DNA of 64,000 nt. Source: Cellulophaga sp. HaHa_2_95 (GTDB lineage Bacteria; Bacteroidota; Bacteroidia; Flavobacteriales; Flavobacteriaceae). The translations under genes were made by a program, and so were the position numbers. Positions 39,712 through 49,122 of this stretch are shown here, in pieces. The notes beneath the pieces are model-generated. The model saw nothing but the letters and a program-made list of their open reading frames with translations. It had not been told where the DNA came from and searched no databases. The DNA is taken from the NCBI RefSeq assembly GCF_019278565.1, contig NZ_CP058988.1:2666001-2730000 (forward strand). Reading direction: 5' to 3'. How positions within the stretch are numbered: the first letter of the stretch is position 1; each line of letters starts with the position of its first letter.

Positions 39712-40098
39712 TTATTGTTCATAAAGCTCTAAAGGCAAATTATCCGGGTCTGCAAAAAAGGTGAATTTCTTTCCAGTATACGGGTCTATTTTTATCGCTT
39801 CAACTTCTACCCCCTTCTCTTTAAGTTCTGTTGCTGTGCGTTCTATATCTGCTACTTCAAAGACTAGATGACGCAGCCCGCATGCCTCTGGATAAGAAGG
39901 TCTCTCAGGAACATTGGGAAATGAAAATAATTCAATACAATAATGTTCGCTTATGGCGAGGTCTAACTTATAGGAATCTCATTCTTCACGGTACACTTCT
40001 TGCAGTATTTCTAATCCTAAAATTTGCGTATAAAAAGCTTTAGATCTGCTGTAATCTGAACAAATTATAGCTACATGGTGAAGCGCTTTAAATGTCAT
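39712..40098 (-). pseudogene. VOC family protein (YaeR/GloA2-like) interrupted by an in-frame TGA
   Basis: The 129-codon frame from ATG (40096-40098) to TAA (39712-39714) is a complete VOC protein: ALHHVAIICSDYSRSKAFYT, then after the stop DSYKLDLAISEHYCIELFSF, ERPSYPEACGLRHLVFEV and FADPDNLPLELYE. Codon 40 (39979-39981) is TGA, where E. coli YaeR-type proteins have Arg (YREARDS versus YREE-stop-DS here). One base change from AGA or CGA explains it. The metal/substrate His and Glu residues are otherwise intact. The start overlaps the preceding gene's stop (TAATG). It is either a young pseudogene, a sequencing error, or a read-through gene. Confidence 0.85.
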
Positions 40099-40388
40099 TA
40101 GGCTATTAGTGTTGATTTCACTAAGACGGATTCAGAAGCTAGTTTATCCTCAAATAAAACGGCTAACTCTTTAATATAAGGCATGGTGTTGTGCCTATCT
40201 AGAGCTTCTTGACTCTCCCAAACTTCGTAAAACACAAAAGTGTTAGTATCTTCAATACCTTGGTGTAAAGTGTATTGAATACAACCTTTCTCTTGTAACG
40301 TTTGTACAACTAAATTTTGTAAAATAGCTTTTACTTCCTGTTGCGCTTCTTCTTTACTCTGAATATGGACACTCAAATATATTTTCAT
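40098..40388 (-). CDS. Antibiotic biosynthesis monooxygenase (ABM) domain / YgiN-like protein
   Basis: 96 aa, one ferredoxin-like ABM domain: a beta strand start IYLSVHIQSK, the helix EEVKAILQNLVVQTLQEKGC, then FVFYEVWESQEALDRHNTMPY, the family's most conserved block. Small dimeric ABM proteins include quinol oxygenases such as YgiN. It lies 17 bp after uvrD and its stop overlaps the VOC start, so the three share one transcript. Possibly the ABM and VOC products act on a common reactive carbonyl or quinone; this is inference. Confidence 0.85.
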   Translation of the reverse strand: MKIYLSVHIQSKEEAQQEVKAILQNLVVQTLQEKGCIQYTLHQGIEDTNTFVFYEVWESQEALDRHNTMPYIKELAVLFEDKLASESVLVKSTLIA

Positions 40389-40405
40389 AATAGTAATGTA
40401 TAATA

Positions 40406-42736
40406 TTAACCTAGTACTTCTAATTTAGCAAAGCGCAACAGTAATTTTTTAATGCCAGCAGTATCAAACTGAATCTCTGCCTTACGGTCATTACCAATCC
40501 CATCTATTTTTACAACAGTACCCCGACCAAAACGGGTATGATTAATTAAACTTCCTTCTGCTAAATTGGGATCTACAGTATTCGTATTTCCAATGGGTTG
40601 CGCCAATTCTGGCTTTAATTTTCTAAGCTTTCTAAGCTGATTTTCGTTTGGTTTTGCTGTGCTAGGCGGGATACCGCTTTTAGGTTTTATTTGACGAAGT
40701 TTACTTTTATCAACTTCACCAAAAATATCCGTATCAATGGTAGATTTATAGCGGTATGCTGGTTTTTCTATCGGCGTTAAGTTTTCAATAAATTTCTCAT
40801 CAATTTCCTCTAAAAACCGACTAGGTTCAGCATCAATTAATTTACCCCAACGGTATCTATTTTGTGTATATGTTAAATAGGCTTGTTTTTCAGCTCTAGT
40901 CAATGCTACATAAAACAACCTACGCTCTTCCTCTAATTCACTACGGGTACTCATACTCATGCCTGACGGGAATAGATCTTCTTCCATCCCTACAATATAC
41001 ACATGTGGAAACTCTAATCCTTTTGCTAAGTGAATAGTCATTAGAGCTACTCTGTCATCATCACCAGTGTCATTATCTAAATCTGTAGCTAAGGCAACGT
41101 CTTCTAAGAATTCACTGATATTACCTGTAGCATCGGCAATTTCTCGCTGTCCTTCAACAAAATCCTTGATACCGTTTAAAAGCTCCTCAATATTGTCCAT
41201 TTTGGCAATACCTTCTGGAGTACCATCTTTTTTAAATTCTAAAAGTAACCCAGATTTTTTAGCAACATGCTCAGAAATCGCGAAAGCATCCGTAGTTTCA
41301 TTCATGATTTGAAAACTCTTAATCATGTTGGTAAAATCTACTAGTTTTCTTTTAGTACCGGCATTAATTTTTAAATTTATTCGATCTAGATTCTGAATAA
41401 CTTCAAAGATCGATCTACCATAATGGTTCGCTGCTACCGTAAGTTTATCTAAAGTACTCATCCCTATCCCTCTTGCAGGAAAATTAATGACACGCTTTAA
41501 AGCTTCCTCATCTTTAGGATTAATTACAAGACGTAAATAGGATAATACATCTTTTATCTCTTTTCTTTGGTAGAAAGACAAACCACCATAGATGCGGTAT
41601 GGAATATCACGTTTACGCAAAGCGTCTTCTATTGCTCTTGATTGTGAGTTGGTGCGATAAAGTACAGCAAAACTACCATTTGACATTTGGTGTTGCATGC
41701 GGTTTTCAAAAATTGAACCAGCAACAAACCTACCTTCTTCTGCATCCGTAGGACTTCTATGTACTTTTATAGCAGGACCATCATCATTATCTGTCCACAC
41801 TACTTTCTCTAATTGATTTGTATTTTTTGCAATAATAGAATTCGCGGCATTTACAATATTTCGGGTAGAACGGTAATTCTGTTCTAGGCGATACATAATT
41901 ACATTATCATAATCTTTTTGAAAGTTTAGAATATTGCTAATGTTTGCACCACGGAAAGAATAGATACTTTGCGCATCATCCCCTACCACACAAATATTTT
42001 GAAATTTGTCTGATAATGCTTTAATAATTAAATATTGCGAGTGGTTGGTATCTTGGTACTCATCTACTAATATATACCTAAATCTATCTTGATACTTTGC
42101 TAAAACTTCAGGAAATTTATTTAATAACTCATTGGTTCTTAGTAATAAATCATCAAAATCCATCGCTCCCGCCTTAAAACAACGATCTACATAATTTTGA
42201 TAAATATCTCCCATTCTTGGCCGTTTAGCCATGGCATCTGCCTCTTGCATCTCGGCATCATTAAAATAAGCTCTTACCGTAATAAGGCTATTTTTATAGG
42301 ATGATATTCTATTTTGGACTTGCTTGTATTTATAAACATCTTTATCAAGTCCCATTTCTTTGATAATAGAAGCTATTAAGCGCTGAGAATCTTGCGTGTC
42401 ATAAATGGTGAAGTTGCTGGGATACCCCAATTTGTCACCATCATACCGTAATAGTCTAGCAAAAACCGAATGGAATGTTCCCATCATCAGGTTTTTTGCT
42501 TCCGTATTCCCTACAATAGCAGCAATCCTGGCTTTCATCTCACGGGCGGCCTTATTTGTAAATGTAAGTGCAAGAATATTAAAGGAATCAATTCCTAGAC
42601 TCATTAAATAGGCTATCCTGTAGGTTAATACCCGTGTTTTTCCAGACCCCGCTCCCGCAATAACAATTAACGGTCCGTCTTTATGTAAAACTGGTGCTCG
42701 TTGAGCATCATTCAATTGATTTATATAGTTTTCCAA
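40406..42736 (-). CDS. uvrD: UvrD/PcrA superfamily 1 DNA helicase
   Basis: 776 aa. Helicase motifs in order: Q motif LNDAQRAPV, Walker A VIAGAGSGKTRVL, ILVDEYQDTN (II), VVGDDAQSIYSFRGA (III), LEQNYRST (IV), VALMTIHLAKGLEF (V) and VALTRAEKQ (VI). The C-terminus INHTRFGRGTVVKI is the Tudor-like domain that binds RNA polymerase in PcrA. It unwinds DNA 3'-5' in excision and mismatch repair. The start codon is TTG at 42734-42736, giving the family N-terminus. The downstream ABM and VOC genes ride on its transcript. Confidence 0.95.
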   Translation of the reverse strand: MENYINQLNDAQRAPVLHKDGPLIVIAGAGSGKTRVLTYRIAYLMSLGIDSFNILALTFTNKAAREMKARIAAIVGNTEAKNLMMGTFHSVFARLLRYDGDKLGYPSNFTIYDTQDSQRLIASIIKEMGLDKDVYKYKQVQNRISSYKNSLITVRAYFNDAEMQEADAMAKRPRMGDIYQNYVDRCFKAGAMDFDDLLLRTNELLNKFPEVLAKYQDRFRYILVDEYQDTNHSQYLIIKALSDKFQNICVVGDDAQSIYSFRGANISNILNFQKDYDNVIMYRLEQNYRSTRNIVNAANSIIAKNTNQLEKVVWTDNDDGPAIKVHRSPTDAEEGRFVAGSIFENRMQHQMSNGSFAVLYRTNSQSRAIEDALRKRDIPYRIYGGLSFYQRKEIKDVLSYLRLVINPKDEEALKRVINFPARGIGMSTLDKLTVAANHYGRSIFEVIQNLDRINLKINAGTKRKLVDFTNMIKSFQIMNETTDAFAISEHVAKKSGLLLEFKKDGTPEGIAKMDNIEELLNGIKDFVEGQREIADATGNISEFLEDVALATDLDNDTGDDDRVALMTIHLAKGLEFPHVYIVGMEEDLFPSGMSMSTRSELEEERRLFYVALTRAEKQAYLTYTQNRYRWGKLIDAEPSRFLEEIDEKFIENLTPIEKPAYRYKSTIDTDIFGEVDKSKLRQIKPKSGIPPSTAKPNENQLRKLRKLKPELAQPIGNTNTVDPNLAEGSLINHTRFGRGTVVKIDGIGNDRKAEIQFDTAGIKKLLLRFAKLEVLG

Positions 42737-42908
42737 CAGCTTTTTCTTTGATTTTTTGGAACTGTGAATTTAACCATAATTGCTAGCATACTAAAATGAT
42801 GCTTCTAATAATTATAAACAAAAAACTTAAACGCTAAAATCATTTTGAATATATTTGAAGATAATGGGATAATATCCTCTGAATATGCAACACTTTATTT
42901 AAATCACC

Positions 42909-43448
42909 ATGAAATCTATACGAAATTCTCTAATTCTATCTATTATTCTAGTAAACTTAAGTTTTGGACAAGAAAAAGCTACCGGGCCAGTTATTAAAGA
43001 ATTCGGAGCAGTCTATAGCGTAGAAAACCCAGATTTTAAGGTAGATTTAGAGGGTGAGTACAAAGCGGTTTTTGACGTAGCTAATAGTCCTAAAGAACAT
43101 TCAAAAATTAACCCTTACCTTGAAACTGGTGCCCGCTTTTTAAATATGCATGCACAAGCTGGTGTCCCTGAAAAACAATTAAAAGCCGCATTAGTTATTC
43201 ACGGTTCTGCTACAAAAGATATCTTGACAGACCTAGCTTATGAAGAACGTTATGGTACTAAAAATCCCAATTTGGCATTAATCAAGGCTTTACTTGCGGC
43301 AGATGTTCAACTAATTTTATGCGGACAGTCTGCAAATTCAAGAGAGATAAAAAAGATTGAAATGATCAAAGGAGTTCAACTTTCTTTGTCAGCTATGACC
43401 GCTCTTGTTTTATTGCAGAATGAAAATTATAGACTAATTAAATTTTAA
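42909..43448 (+). CDS. Periplasmic DsrE-family protein
   Basis: 179 aa. A signal peptide (SIRNSLILSIILVNLSFG, cut near QE) is followed by a DsrE/F-like fold: KAALVIHGSATKDIL, a helix of LALIKALLAADVQLILCGQSAN with the single Cys, and VQLSLSAMTALVLLQ. DsrE proteins bind sulfur or small redox groups; the periplasmic form is common in Bacteroidota but unexplained. It is followed 3 bp later by an M20 peptidase gene, clearly one operon. The 172-bp gap upstream to uvrD shows no feature I can name. Confidence 0.8.
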   Translation: MKSIRNSLILSIILVNLSFGQEKATGPVIKEFGAVYSVENPDFKVDLEGEYKAVFDVANSPKEHSKINPYLETGARFLNMHAQAGVPEKQLKAALVIHGSATKDILTDLAYEERYGTKNPNLALIKALLAADVQLILCGQSANSREIKKIEMIKGVQLSLSAMTALVLLQNENYRLIKF

Positions 43449-43451
43449 TAT

Positions 43452-44729
43452 ATGAATAAACTTGTACTCAAAGGTTTTCTGCTTTTTGGGTTTTGCGCAT
43501 TTGCTCAAAACGCAGTTTCAGAAAAAGATTTTAAATCAGTAGAACAGAAAGTAATAGATTGGCGAAGAGACTTTCATCAGTACCCGGAGCTTTCTAATAG
43601 GGAATTTAAAACCGCAGAAAAAATAGCTAAACATTTGAAGTCTTTAGGAATAGAAGTTCAAACTGGAGTTGCTAAAACCGGAGTTGTTGGCGTATTAAAA
43701 GGGAATACTCCTGGAAAAGTAGTTGCGTTACGAGCGGATATTGATGCTTTACCAGTAACGGAACGGAATGATTTATCTTTTAAATCGGAAGTTGTAGGAG
43801 AGTTTCAAGGAGAAGAAGTTGGAGTGATGCATGCTTGTGGTCATGATACGCATATCGCGATACTCATGGGTGTTGCAGAAATTTTATCAAAAAATAAAGA
43901 TAAGATTAAAGGTACCGTAAAATTTATTTTTCAGCCTGCAGAGGAAGGTCCGCCACCAGGAGAAGAAGGTGGTGCAGCATTAATGATAAAAGAAGGAGCC
44001 TTAAAAAATCCGGATGTAGATGCTATTTTTGGATTACATATTAACAGTGGGACTCCCGTAGGAACTATTGGATACAAACCCGGAGGTACAATGGCTGCCG
44101 TAGAACGGTTTGTGGTTAATGTAAAAGGAAAACAAACACACGGTTCTCAGCCTTGGGGCGGTGTAGATCCCATTTATATCGCTGCAAAAATTATAGATGG
44201 GTATCAGTCTATAATTAGTAGAGAATCTAATTTGCTTGTAGAACCGGCAGTAATTACTGTTGGCAAAATTGCGGCTGGAGTTCGTTTTAATATTATTCCT
44301 GAAAGTGCAGAAATGGTAGGAACCGTACGTACGTTAGACCCAGATATGAAAGCATTAATTATTAGACGTATGACTGAGATGACCGAAGGATTAGCAAAAA
44401 CATATGGAGGGTCTGCTACCATAGAGTTTCAAAATAATACAGCAATCACCTATAATGATGAAAAATTAACAGAAGCGATGTTACCTACCTTACAAAAAAC
44501 TGCAGGGATAGAAAATGTAGTGTTAATTAAAGCAACAACCGGAGGAGAAGATTTTAGCTTTTTCCAAGAAAAAGTACCAGGATTTTATTTCTTTTTAGGA
44601 GGAATGACTCCAGGGAATACCGAGGCTTTTCCGCATCACACGCCAGATTTTAAAATAGATGATAGTGGTATGCTTTTAGGTGTAAAAACCTTAACAGCAA
44701 TGAGTTTAGATTATTTGAATAATAAATAA
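43452..44729 (+). CDS. M20 family amidohydrolase (IAA-amino acid hydrolase/hippurate hydrolase-like), exported
   Basis: 425 aa with a signal peptide (KLVLKGFLLFGFCAFA). Metal-site and motif blocks: DWRRDFHQYPELSN, LRADIDALPV, MHACGHDTHIA, FQPAEEGPPP and TTGGEDFSFF. The family cleaves amide bonds of N-acyl amino acids. Exported to the periplasm, it probably trims acyl-amino acids or peptides for uptake. It starts 3 bp after the DsrE gene and ends at a terminator. Confidence 0.92.
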   Translation: MNKLVLKGFLLFGFCAFAQNAVSEKDFKSVEQKVIDWRRDFHQYPELSNREFKTAEKIAKHLKSLGIEVQTGVAKTGVVGVLKGNTPGKVVALRADIDALPVTERNDLSFKSEVVGEFQGEEVGVMHACGHDTHIAILMGVAEILSKNKDKIKGTVKFIFQPAEEGPPPGEEGGAALMIKEGALKNPDVDAIFGLHINSGTPVGTIGYKPGGTMAAVERFVVNVKGKQTHGSQPWGGVDPIYIAAKIIDGYQSIISRESNLLVEPAVITVGKIAAGVRFNIIPESAEMVGTVRTLDPDMKALIIRRMTEMTEGLAKTYGGSATIEFQNNTAITYNDEKLTEAMLPTLQKTAGIENVVLIKATTGGEDFSFFQEKVPGFYFFLGGMTPGNTEAFPHHTPDFKIDDSGMLLGVKTLTAMSLDYLNNK

Positions 44730-44748
44730 AAAAGATTATTAGTTATTT

Positions 44749-44793
44749 CGAGTTCAATTTTAATAAAAATTAATTTTGAACTCGTTTTTTTTT
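44749..44793 (+). terminator. Intrinsic terminator after the M20 gene
   Basis: CGAGTTCAA (44749-44757) pairs with TTGAACTCG (44776-44784), then 9 T. The -7 box of the following gene lies directly downstream. Confidence 0.85.
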
Positions 44794-44794
44794 A

Positions 44795-44802
44795 TAGGTT
44801 TG
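44795..44802 (+). promoter_or_regulatory. Promoter -7 element (TAGGTTTG)
   Basis: It matches TAnnTTTG, 34 bp before the ATG at 44837. The upstream promoter part would overlap the terminator hairpin, so termination and initiation are packed in 60 bp. Confidence 0.45.
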
Positions 44803-44836
44803 TTGTAGTTTAAATTTTAATTGAAACTTTCTTTAC

Positions 44837-46393
44837 ATGATTGACTTTATTACAAGTATTCCATGGTATGCATGGCTATTGCTAGTGGTTTTTGCTGTTG
44901 CTATTCGCGATGTTTTTTTTCAGAAAGCGCATACCATCTCACACAATTTTCCAATTGTAGGTCATTTTAGGTATTGGTTAGAGAGTATAGGACCAGAAAT
45001 GCGTCAATATTTCGTGGCAAACAATAGAGAAGAACTTCCTTTTAATCGTATAGAACGTGGTTGGATTTATGCCTCTGCAAAAAAAGAGAACAACTACGAA
45101 GGATTTGGGACGGATCGTGATATTTATGCACACCATCATATTTTTGTAAAAAACCAAATGATGGCCTATGAGGTACCCGATAATCATCCAAATACGGAGG
45201 ATAAAAGTTTTGTTCCTTGTGCTAAAGTTATGGGTGCCTATAACAAACGTGCAAAACCATATAGACCGGCTTCTGTTATAAATGTATCTGCAATGAGCTT
45301 TGGATCGCTTTCCGCCGCGGCAGTAGAAGCGATGAATAAAGGTGTTCAAAAAGCAGATGCTTACCACAATACAGGAGAAGGCGGACTTTCTCCATACCAC
45401 AAACAAGGCGGTGATGTTATATTTCACTTTGGTACTGGATATTTTGGAGTACGTAGTGCTGAGGGAAGTCTATCTATGGAGAAACTTAAAACTTTAGTGG
45501 AGAATAACCCTTGTATTAAAGCCATTGAAATAAAACTATCTCAAGGAGCTAAACCTGGAAAAGGTGGTGTATTACCTGGCGCAAAAATAACTCCAGAATT
45601 AGCGGAGATTAGAGGCGTAGAAGTAGGTAAAGATGTATTATCTCCTGCAACGCACAAAGCATTTAAATCTGTTCCTGAATTATTGCAACTAATTGAAAAA
45701 ATAGCGGAAGCAACTGGCTTACCGGTGGGCATCAAAGGAGCTATAGGAAAGTTAGATCAATGGGAACAATTAGCCGATTTAATGCTAAAAACAGGAAAAG
45801 GTCCTGATTTTATTACTGTAGATGGCGGTGAAGGTGGTACAGGTGCGGCTCCACCAAGTTTTGCGGATCATGTGTCTTTACCTTGGGTATATGGATTTTC
45901 TAGTGTGTATAAGGTATTTTTAAATAGAGAACTTACAGACAGAATTGTATTTATAGGAAGTGGGAAATTAGGTTTTCCAGCCAAAGCGGCAATGGCTTTT
46001 GCTATGGGTGCAGATTGCATCAATGTTGCTCGTGAAGCCATGATGAGCATTGGTTGCATTCAAGCACAAGTATGTCATACTAACCGCTGTCCTACAGGTA
46101 TTGCTACCCAAAGTCAATGGTTGCAAAACGGAATTGATGTTACTTTAAAATCGGAACGTCTAGCACAGTATTTTAAATCTTTTCGGAAAGAATTTTTAGA
46201 AATTACGCATGCTGCTGGTTATGAGCATCCATGTCAATTTCATATGGAAGATATTCAAGTGAATGTAGATGATACCGATTTGAATAGAGACTTAAGGTCT
46301 ACCTATAAGTATCAAAAAAATCCTATTCCTTTTAATGGAGTACAAGAATTATATGATTGTATTCACCTAGGAGGAAAAAGCGTTACCAAATAA
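44837..46393 (+). CDS. FMN-binding glutamate-synthase-like protein (GltB2 domain only)
   Basis: 518 aa. An N-terminal membrane segment (WYAWLLLVVFAVAIRDVFF) precedes a stand-alone glutamate-synthase FMN domain: NTGEGGLSPYHK, FGTGYFGVR, TVDGGEGGTGAAPPSF, and the 3Fe-4S-type Cys run CINVAREAMMSIGCIQAQVCHTN with later CPTG. The glutaminase and GXGXG domains of full GltB are missing. Similar proteins are annotated as FMN-binding glutamate synthase family, with the electron partner unknown. Membrane anchoring suggests a redox role at the membrane. Confidence 0.9.
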   Translation: MIDFITSIPWYAWLLLVVFAVAIRDVFFQKAHTISHNFPIVGHFRYWLESIGPEMRQYFVANNREELPFNRIERGWIYASAKKENNYEGFGTDRDIYAHHHIFVKNQMMAYEVPDNHPNTEDKSFVPCAKVMGAYNKRAKPYRPASVINVSAMSFGSLSAAAVEAMNKGVQKADAYHNTGEGGLSPYHKQGGDVIFHFGTGYFGVRSAEGSLSMEKLKTLVENNPCIKAIEIKLSQGAKPGKGGVLPGAKITPELAEIRGVEVGKDVLSPATHKAFKSVPELLQLIEKIAEATGLPVGIKGAIGKLDQWEQLADLMLKTGKGPDFITVDGGEGGTGAAPPSFADHVSLPWVYGFSSVYKVFLNRELTDRIVFIGSGKLGFPAKAAMAFAMGADCINVAREAMMSIGCIQAQVCHTNRCPTGIATQSQWLQNGIDVTLKSERLAQYFKSFRKEFLEITHAAGYEHPCQFHMEDIQVNVDDTDLNRDLRSTYKYQKNPIPFNGVQELYDCIHLGGKSVTK

Positions 46394-46431
46394 TACAACA
46401 ATTAATATTTAATTTAAAAATCGTTTTAAAA

Positions 46432-47199
46432 ATGATAAAGTATTCTTTATTCCTACTCGTTTTAACTCTAAGTTTAACAAACCTTCAAGCACAAAAAAAG
46501 TCTGATTTATTAGTTGAAATTCAGAATTTAAAAGCATCTAGAGATTCCATTAATAACCTGTACGTAGTCTCTAAGAAACGAGAAACTGTTAGTAGAACAG
46601 AAGCAGAATCTTACAAAGCACAGGCAGATGAGCTATTAGAAACCAATGGCCAGTTAATGCAAAACATTAATAATTTTACCAAAGCCTCAATTGAAAAGTC
46701 TGAGAATATTGGAAAAACTTTAGAAAGCCTACAAGAAAAAGAAGCTAAGCTTAAATTTATAAACGATAAGTTTGGTAGTCATGATTCTATTGCTCTTGCT
46801 ATTCTAACCGATTTAAAGAAAACTTTAGGCGAAAATAGTGCCATTAATGTAGCAAACGGTGCGGTGGTTATCTCTTTAAATGAAGCAACTAGAAATGGTA
46901 TAGCAGCTAAAAATGCTGCTGCAGATGCACAATTAACAAAAATTGCTACTGTTTTGAATAAATATTCAGAGGCACTAGTAATCATAGAAGGTGTTTCCAA
47001 TACAGGAGAGTTTGATGTCGCTTTAAATCAGGCTACCGTATTAGCAAATAAATTTCAAAAGCAATTTACTATCAGTAATGCCCGTTTAACGGCGGTTACA
47101 AAAGATGGTGGTTTTACAGAAGGCTTGAACATCCGTATTTCTCCCAAGTTTGATGCGTTTTATTTTCAAGTTAGAGAACTAGTTAAAGAGAATAAATAA
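46432..47199 (+). CDS. Secreted coiled-coil protein with degenerate OmpA-like domain
   Basis: 255 aa from the ATG at 46432; the open frame extends upstream but only from there is a signal peptide seen (IKYSLFLLVLTLSLTNLQAQ). It is a paralogue of the OmpA lipoprotein at 36211-37062: both have a coiled coil with TLESLQEKE/SLESLQEKD, then SINVANGAVVISLN/EISVEKGVVFVSIS, and end with PKFDAFYF/PKIDQFYE. The OmpA domain here lacks the HTDD and DLSAKRA motifs (VSNTGEFDVALNQATVL instead), so the peptidoglycan-binding Asp and Arg are lost, and no lipid Cys is present. It is probably a soluble periplasmic relative. Confidence 0.8.
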   Translation: MIKYSLFLLVLTLSLTNLQAQKKSDLLVEIQNLKASRDSINNLYVVSKKRETVSRTEAESYKAQADELLETNGQLMQNINNFTKASIEKSENIGKTLESLQEKEAKLKFINDKFGSHDSIALAILTDLKKTLGENSAINVANGAVVISLNEATRNGIAAKNAAADAQLTKIATVLNKYSEALVIIEGVSNTGEFDVALNQATVLANKFQKQFTISNARLTAVTKDGGFTEGLNIRISPKFDAFYFQVRELVKENK

Positions 47200-47298
47200 A
47201 GTTTGATTTTGGTATTGGGAATTAATAATACTAATTCCTTATCATCCAGTATATTTTTAGCTACTTTCGCGCGAAATACATAAATAGTATTTACAGTT

Positions 47299-47625
47299 AT
47301 GGAACAACAAGAATTTTTAGAGAAAAATGTATTTGTCGATTTAAAAAATGTAAATGAGAATTTTGAGGCAGATAACATCCACCAATTTTCAGAAGTAGAA
47401 TTTGCGACAGTACTTCAAAAATGTGAATATTTTGGAATCGGAATTTATACCATTGAAGCTTTTTTAAATGGAGCCTCTTTTGGAGTTTCTAGTCATGATA
47501 CTCATAACAAAAAAGCAACAGATCCAAAATGGTTTAAGAAGGCATTTTCAAACTTTAAAAACGGTGAAACAGGGATGACCTATGCGGCAACTTATAAAGT
47601 TTCTCCTAAACTTTTAGCGAGATAA
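47299..47625 (+). CDS. Small protein of unknown function
   Basis: 108 aa, no signal peptide, no recognised domain. It contains the segment HQFSEVEFATVLQKCEYFGIGIYTIEAF with two central strands, and ends in basic residues (KVSPKLLAR). Its ATG follows a 99-bp gap. It is separated by 70 bp from the next gene on the same strand. Confidence 0.65.
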   Translation: MEQQEFLEKNVFVDLKNVNENFEADNIHQFSEVEFATVLQKCEYFGIGIYTIEAFLNGASFGVSSHDTHNKKATDPKWFKKAFSNFKNGETGMTYAATYKVSPKLLAR

Positions 47626-47695
47626 TTTTAGGCTTCATACTTTTTTAAAAAATACTTCGTTTTACATTCAATAACCAAATAAAACCACAAGTATC

Positions 47696-48211
47696 ATGAA
47701 CGGAGAACAGATTCTACAGGCTTTCGCTTATTTATTACCAACAGTAGTTACAGGTGTTGTAGCTTTTTATTTTTTTAAAATGCACACAAAAAATGAAGAA
47801 GGCCGTAGAAGGTATTTGTTACAGAAAGATACTCAAAAACACACATTACCTATTAGGTTGCAAGCATATGAGCGAATGGCACTATTTTTAGAGCGTATTG
47901 CTATTCCTAGTTTAGTGGTTAGAGTAGCTCCCTTATCCACAAGCAAGAACGATTATGAATCACTTTTGATACGTACGATTGAAACAGAATTTGATCATAA
48001 TTTATCGCAGCAAATATACCTAACAGATGATTGTTGGAATATTATCAAAGCGGCAAAAAGTGCAACGATACAATCTATTAGAAAGGCTGCTTTGAGTGCA
48101 GAAAATGCAGATAAATTTAGAGAAGACGTACTAAGTGATACTATGGATAAGGCCTCTCCTTCTGCCACTGCACTATCTTTCGTGAAAAAAGAAATTAGTA
48201 ATCTTTGGTAA
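47696..48211 (+). CDS. Membrane-anchored protein of unknown function
   Basis: 171 aa. One N-terminal membrane segment (FAYLLPTVVTGVVAFYFF) is followed by a cytosolic helical domain, with LPIRLQAYERMALFLERIAIP as the most conserved-looking stretch and a second helix LTDDCWNIIKAAKSATIQ. I recall such proteins as common, unnamed members of Flavobacteriaceae, but assign no function. It is convergent with the patatin gene, 8 bp away. Confidence 0.7.
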   Translation: MNGEQILQAFAYLLPTVVTGVVAFYFFKMHTKNEEGRRRYLLQKDTQKHTLPIRLQAYERMALFLERIAIPSLVVRVAPLSTSKNDYESLLIRTIETEFDHNLSQQIYLTDDCWNIIKAAKSATIQSIRKAALSAENADKFREDVLSDTMDKASPSATALSFVKKEISNLW

Positions 48212-48219
48212 ACGATTGT

Positions 48220-49107
48220 CTATTTACCTTTAAACTTTTCCTCGGCGTAACTAAACCCTTGTAGCCACCATTCTCGCATCAACTTTTTATTAAATACCAA
48301 AGAGTTCTCTGTAAGCCTTGTTGGCGTATAATATAAGTTTAACTTAACTCCGTTGTGTTTGGCTGCAAGCACCCCTTCAGAAACGTCATGGTATTCTATT
48401 TGATCCAATACAAAGCCATAAATGCTTAGCATTAAAGAAAAAGGATTTTTACCTAATACTTTGTTCTGATTCAAATTTTCAGATTCTAAAATAATAGCAT
48501 CTACTTCTGTAGCACCTCTGCGAATGGCCTCTCGGATAGGCACAACACAACCCAAACCTCCATCACCATACTCATATCCATTACGTTTTACTAAAGACAT
48601 AAACGGAATATAATTACAAGAGATCCAAATCCAATCACAAAACTCTTCGTAGGTAAATTCACTAAGTTCCTTGTACTCTACTCTATTTTTTGATAAATTA
48701 GAAACGGTAACGATTACTTTTTTGTTTGAGGCTTTTATTTTAGTAAATTCTTCTGGAGAGAAATTCTTTTTAATGGTTCTACGCAATGCACCACTTTCTC
48801 CAAAAGTTCTCTTTCGTTTTAAAAACTGTAAAAATGTAGTAAAATAGTTGATGGTTACAAATTCACGACCATCTCTTTTCTTAACAATAAAAGGATTTAA
48901 ACTAAATATAGAAAGTTGATTAACATTGGTATAAATATCATACAGTTTGCCCACATTATTAAGCGATAATTGTGGTATTAATAGACTACCTGTAGAGGTA
49001 CCAAGGAATAGGTCATATTCCTTTTTTTCTATCTCCATCAAGTATTGTGCGACCCCACCAGCAAAAGCTCCTTTACTCCCACCGCCACTTATTACTAATG
49101 CCTTCAA
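48220..49107 (-). CDS. Patatin-like phospholipase, copy A
   Basis: 295 aa. The oxyanion loop GGGSKGAFAGG, nucleophile GTSTGS (Ser-Asp dyad) and acid motif DGGLG are all present; the dyad is intact. Patatins hydrolyse acyl esters of phospholipids. There is no signal peptide, so it acts in the cytosol or at the inner membrane face. The start is TTG at 49105-49107, 15 bp after copy B. The two copies are clearly paralogous, arising by tandem duplication. They follow the M1 peptidase gene in one operon. Confidence 0.9.
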   Translation of the reverse strand: MKALVISGGGSKGAFAGGVAQYLMEIEKKEYDLFLGTSTGSLLIPQLSLNNVGKLYDIYTNVNQLSIFSLNPFIVKKRDGREFVTINYFTTFLQFLKRKRTFGESGALRRTIKKNFSPEEFTKIKASNKKVIVTVSNLSKNRVEYKELSEFTYEEFCDWIWISCNYIPFMSLVKRNGYEYGDGGLGCVVPIREAIRRGATEVDAIILESENLNQNKVLGKNPFSLMLSIYGFVLDQIEYHDVSEGVLAAKHNGVKLNLYYTPTRLTENSLVFNKKLMREWWLQGFSYAEEKFKGK

Positions 49108-49122
49108 ATTTCAATATTTTAG

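Noticed and set aside
39831..40043. Plus-strand ORF of 70 codons
   Set aside because: Lies antisense to the VOC pseudogene and has no domain; the minus strand explains the sequence fully.
44978..45427. Minus-strand ORF of 149 codons
   Set aside because: Antisense to the FMN-binding glutamate-synthase-like gene; low-complexity Cys/Ile/Phe product.
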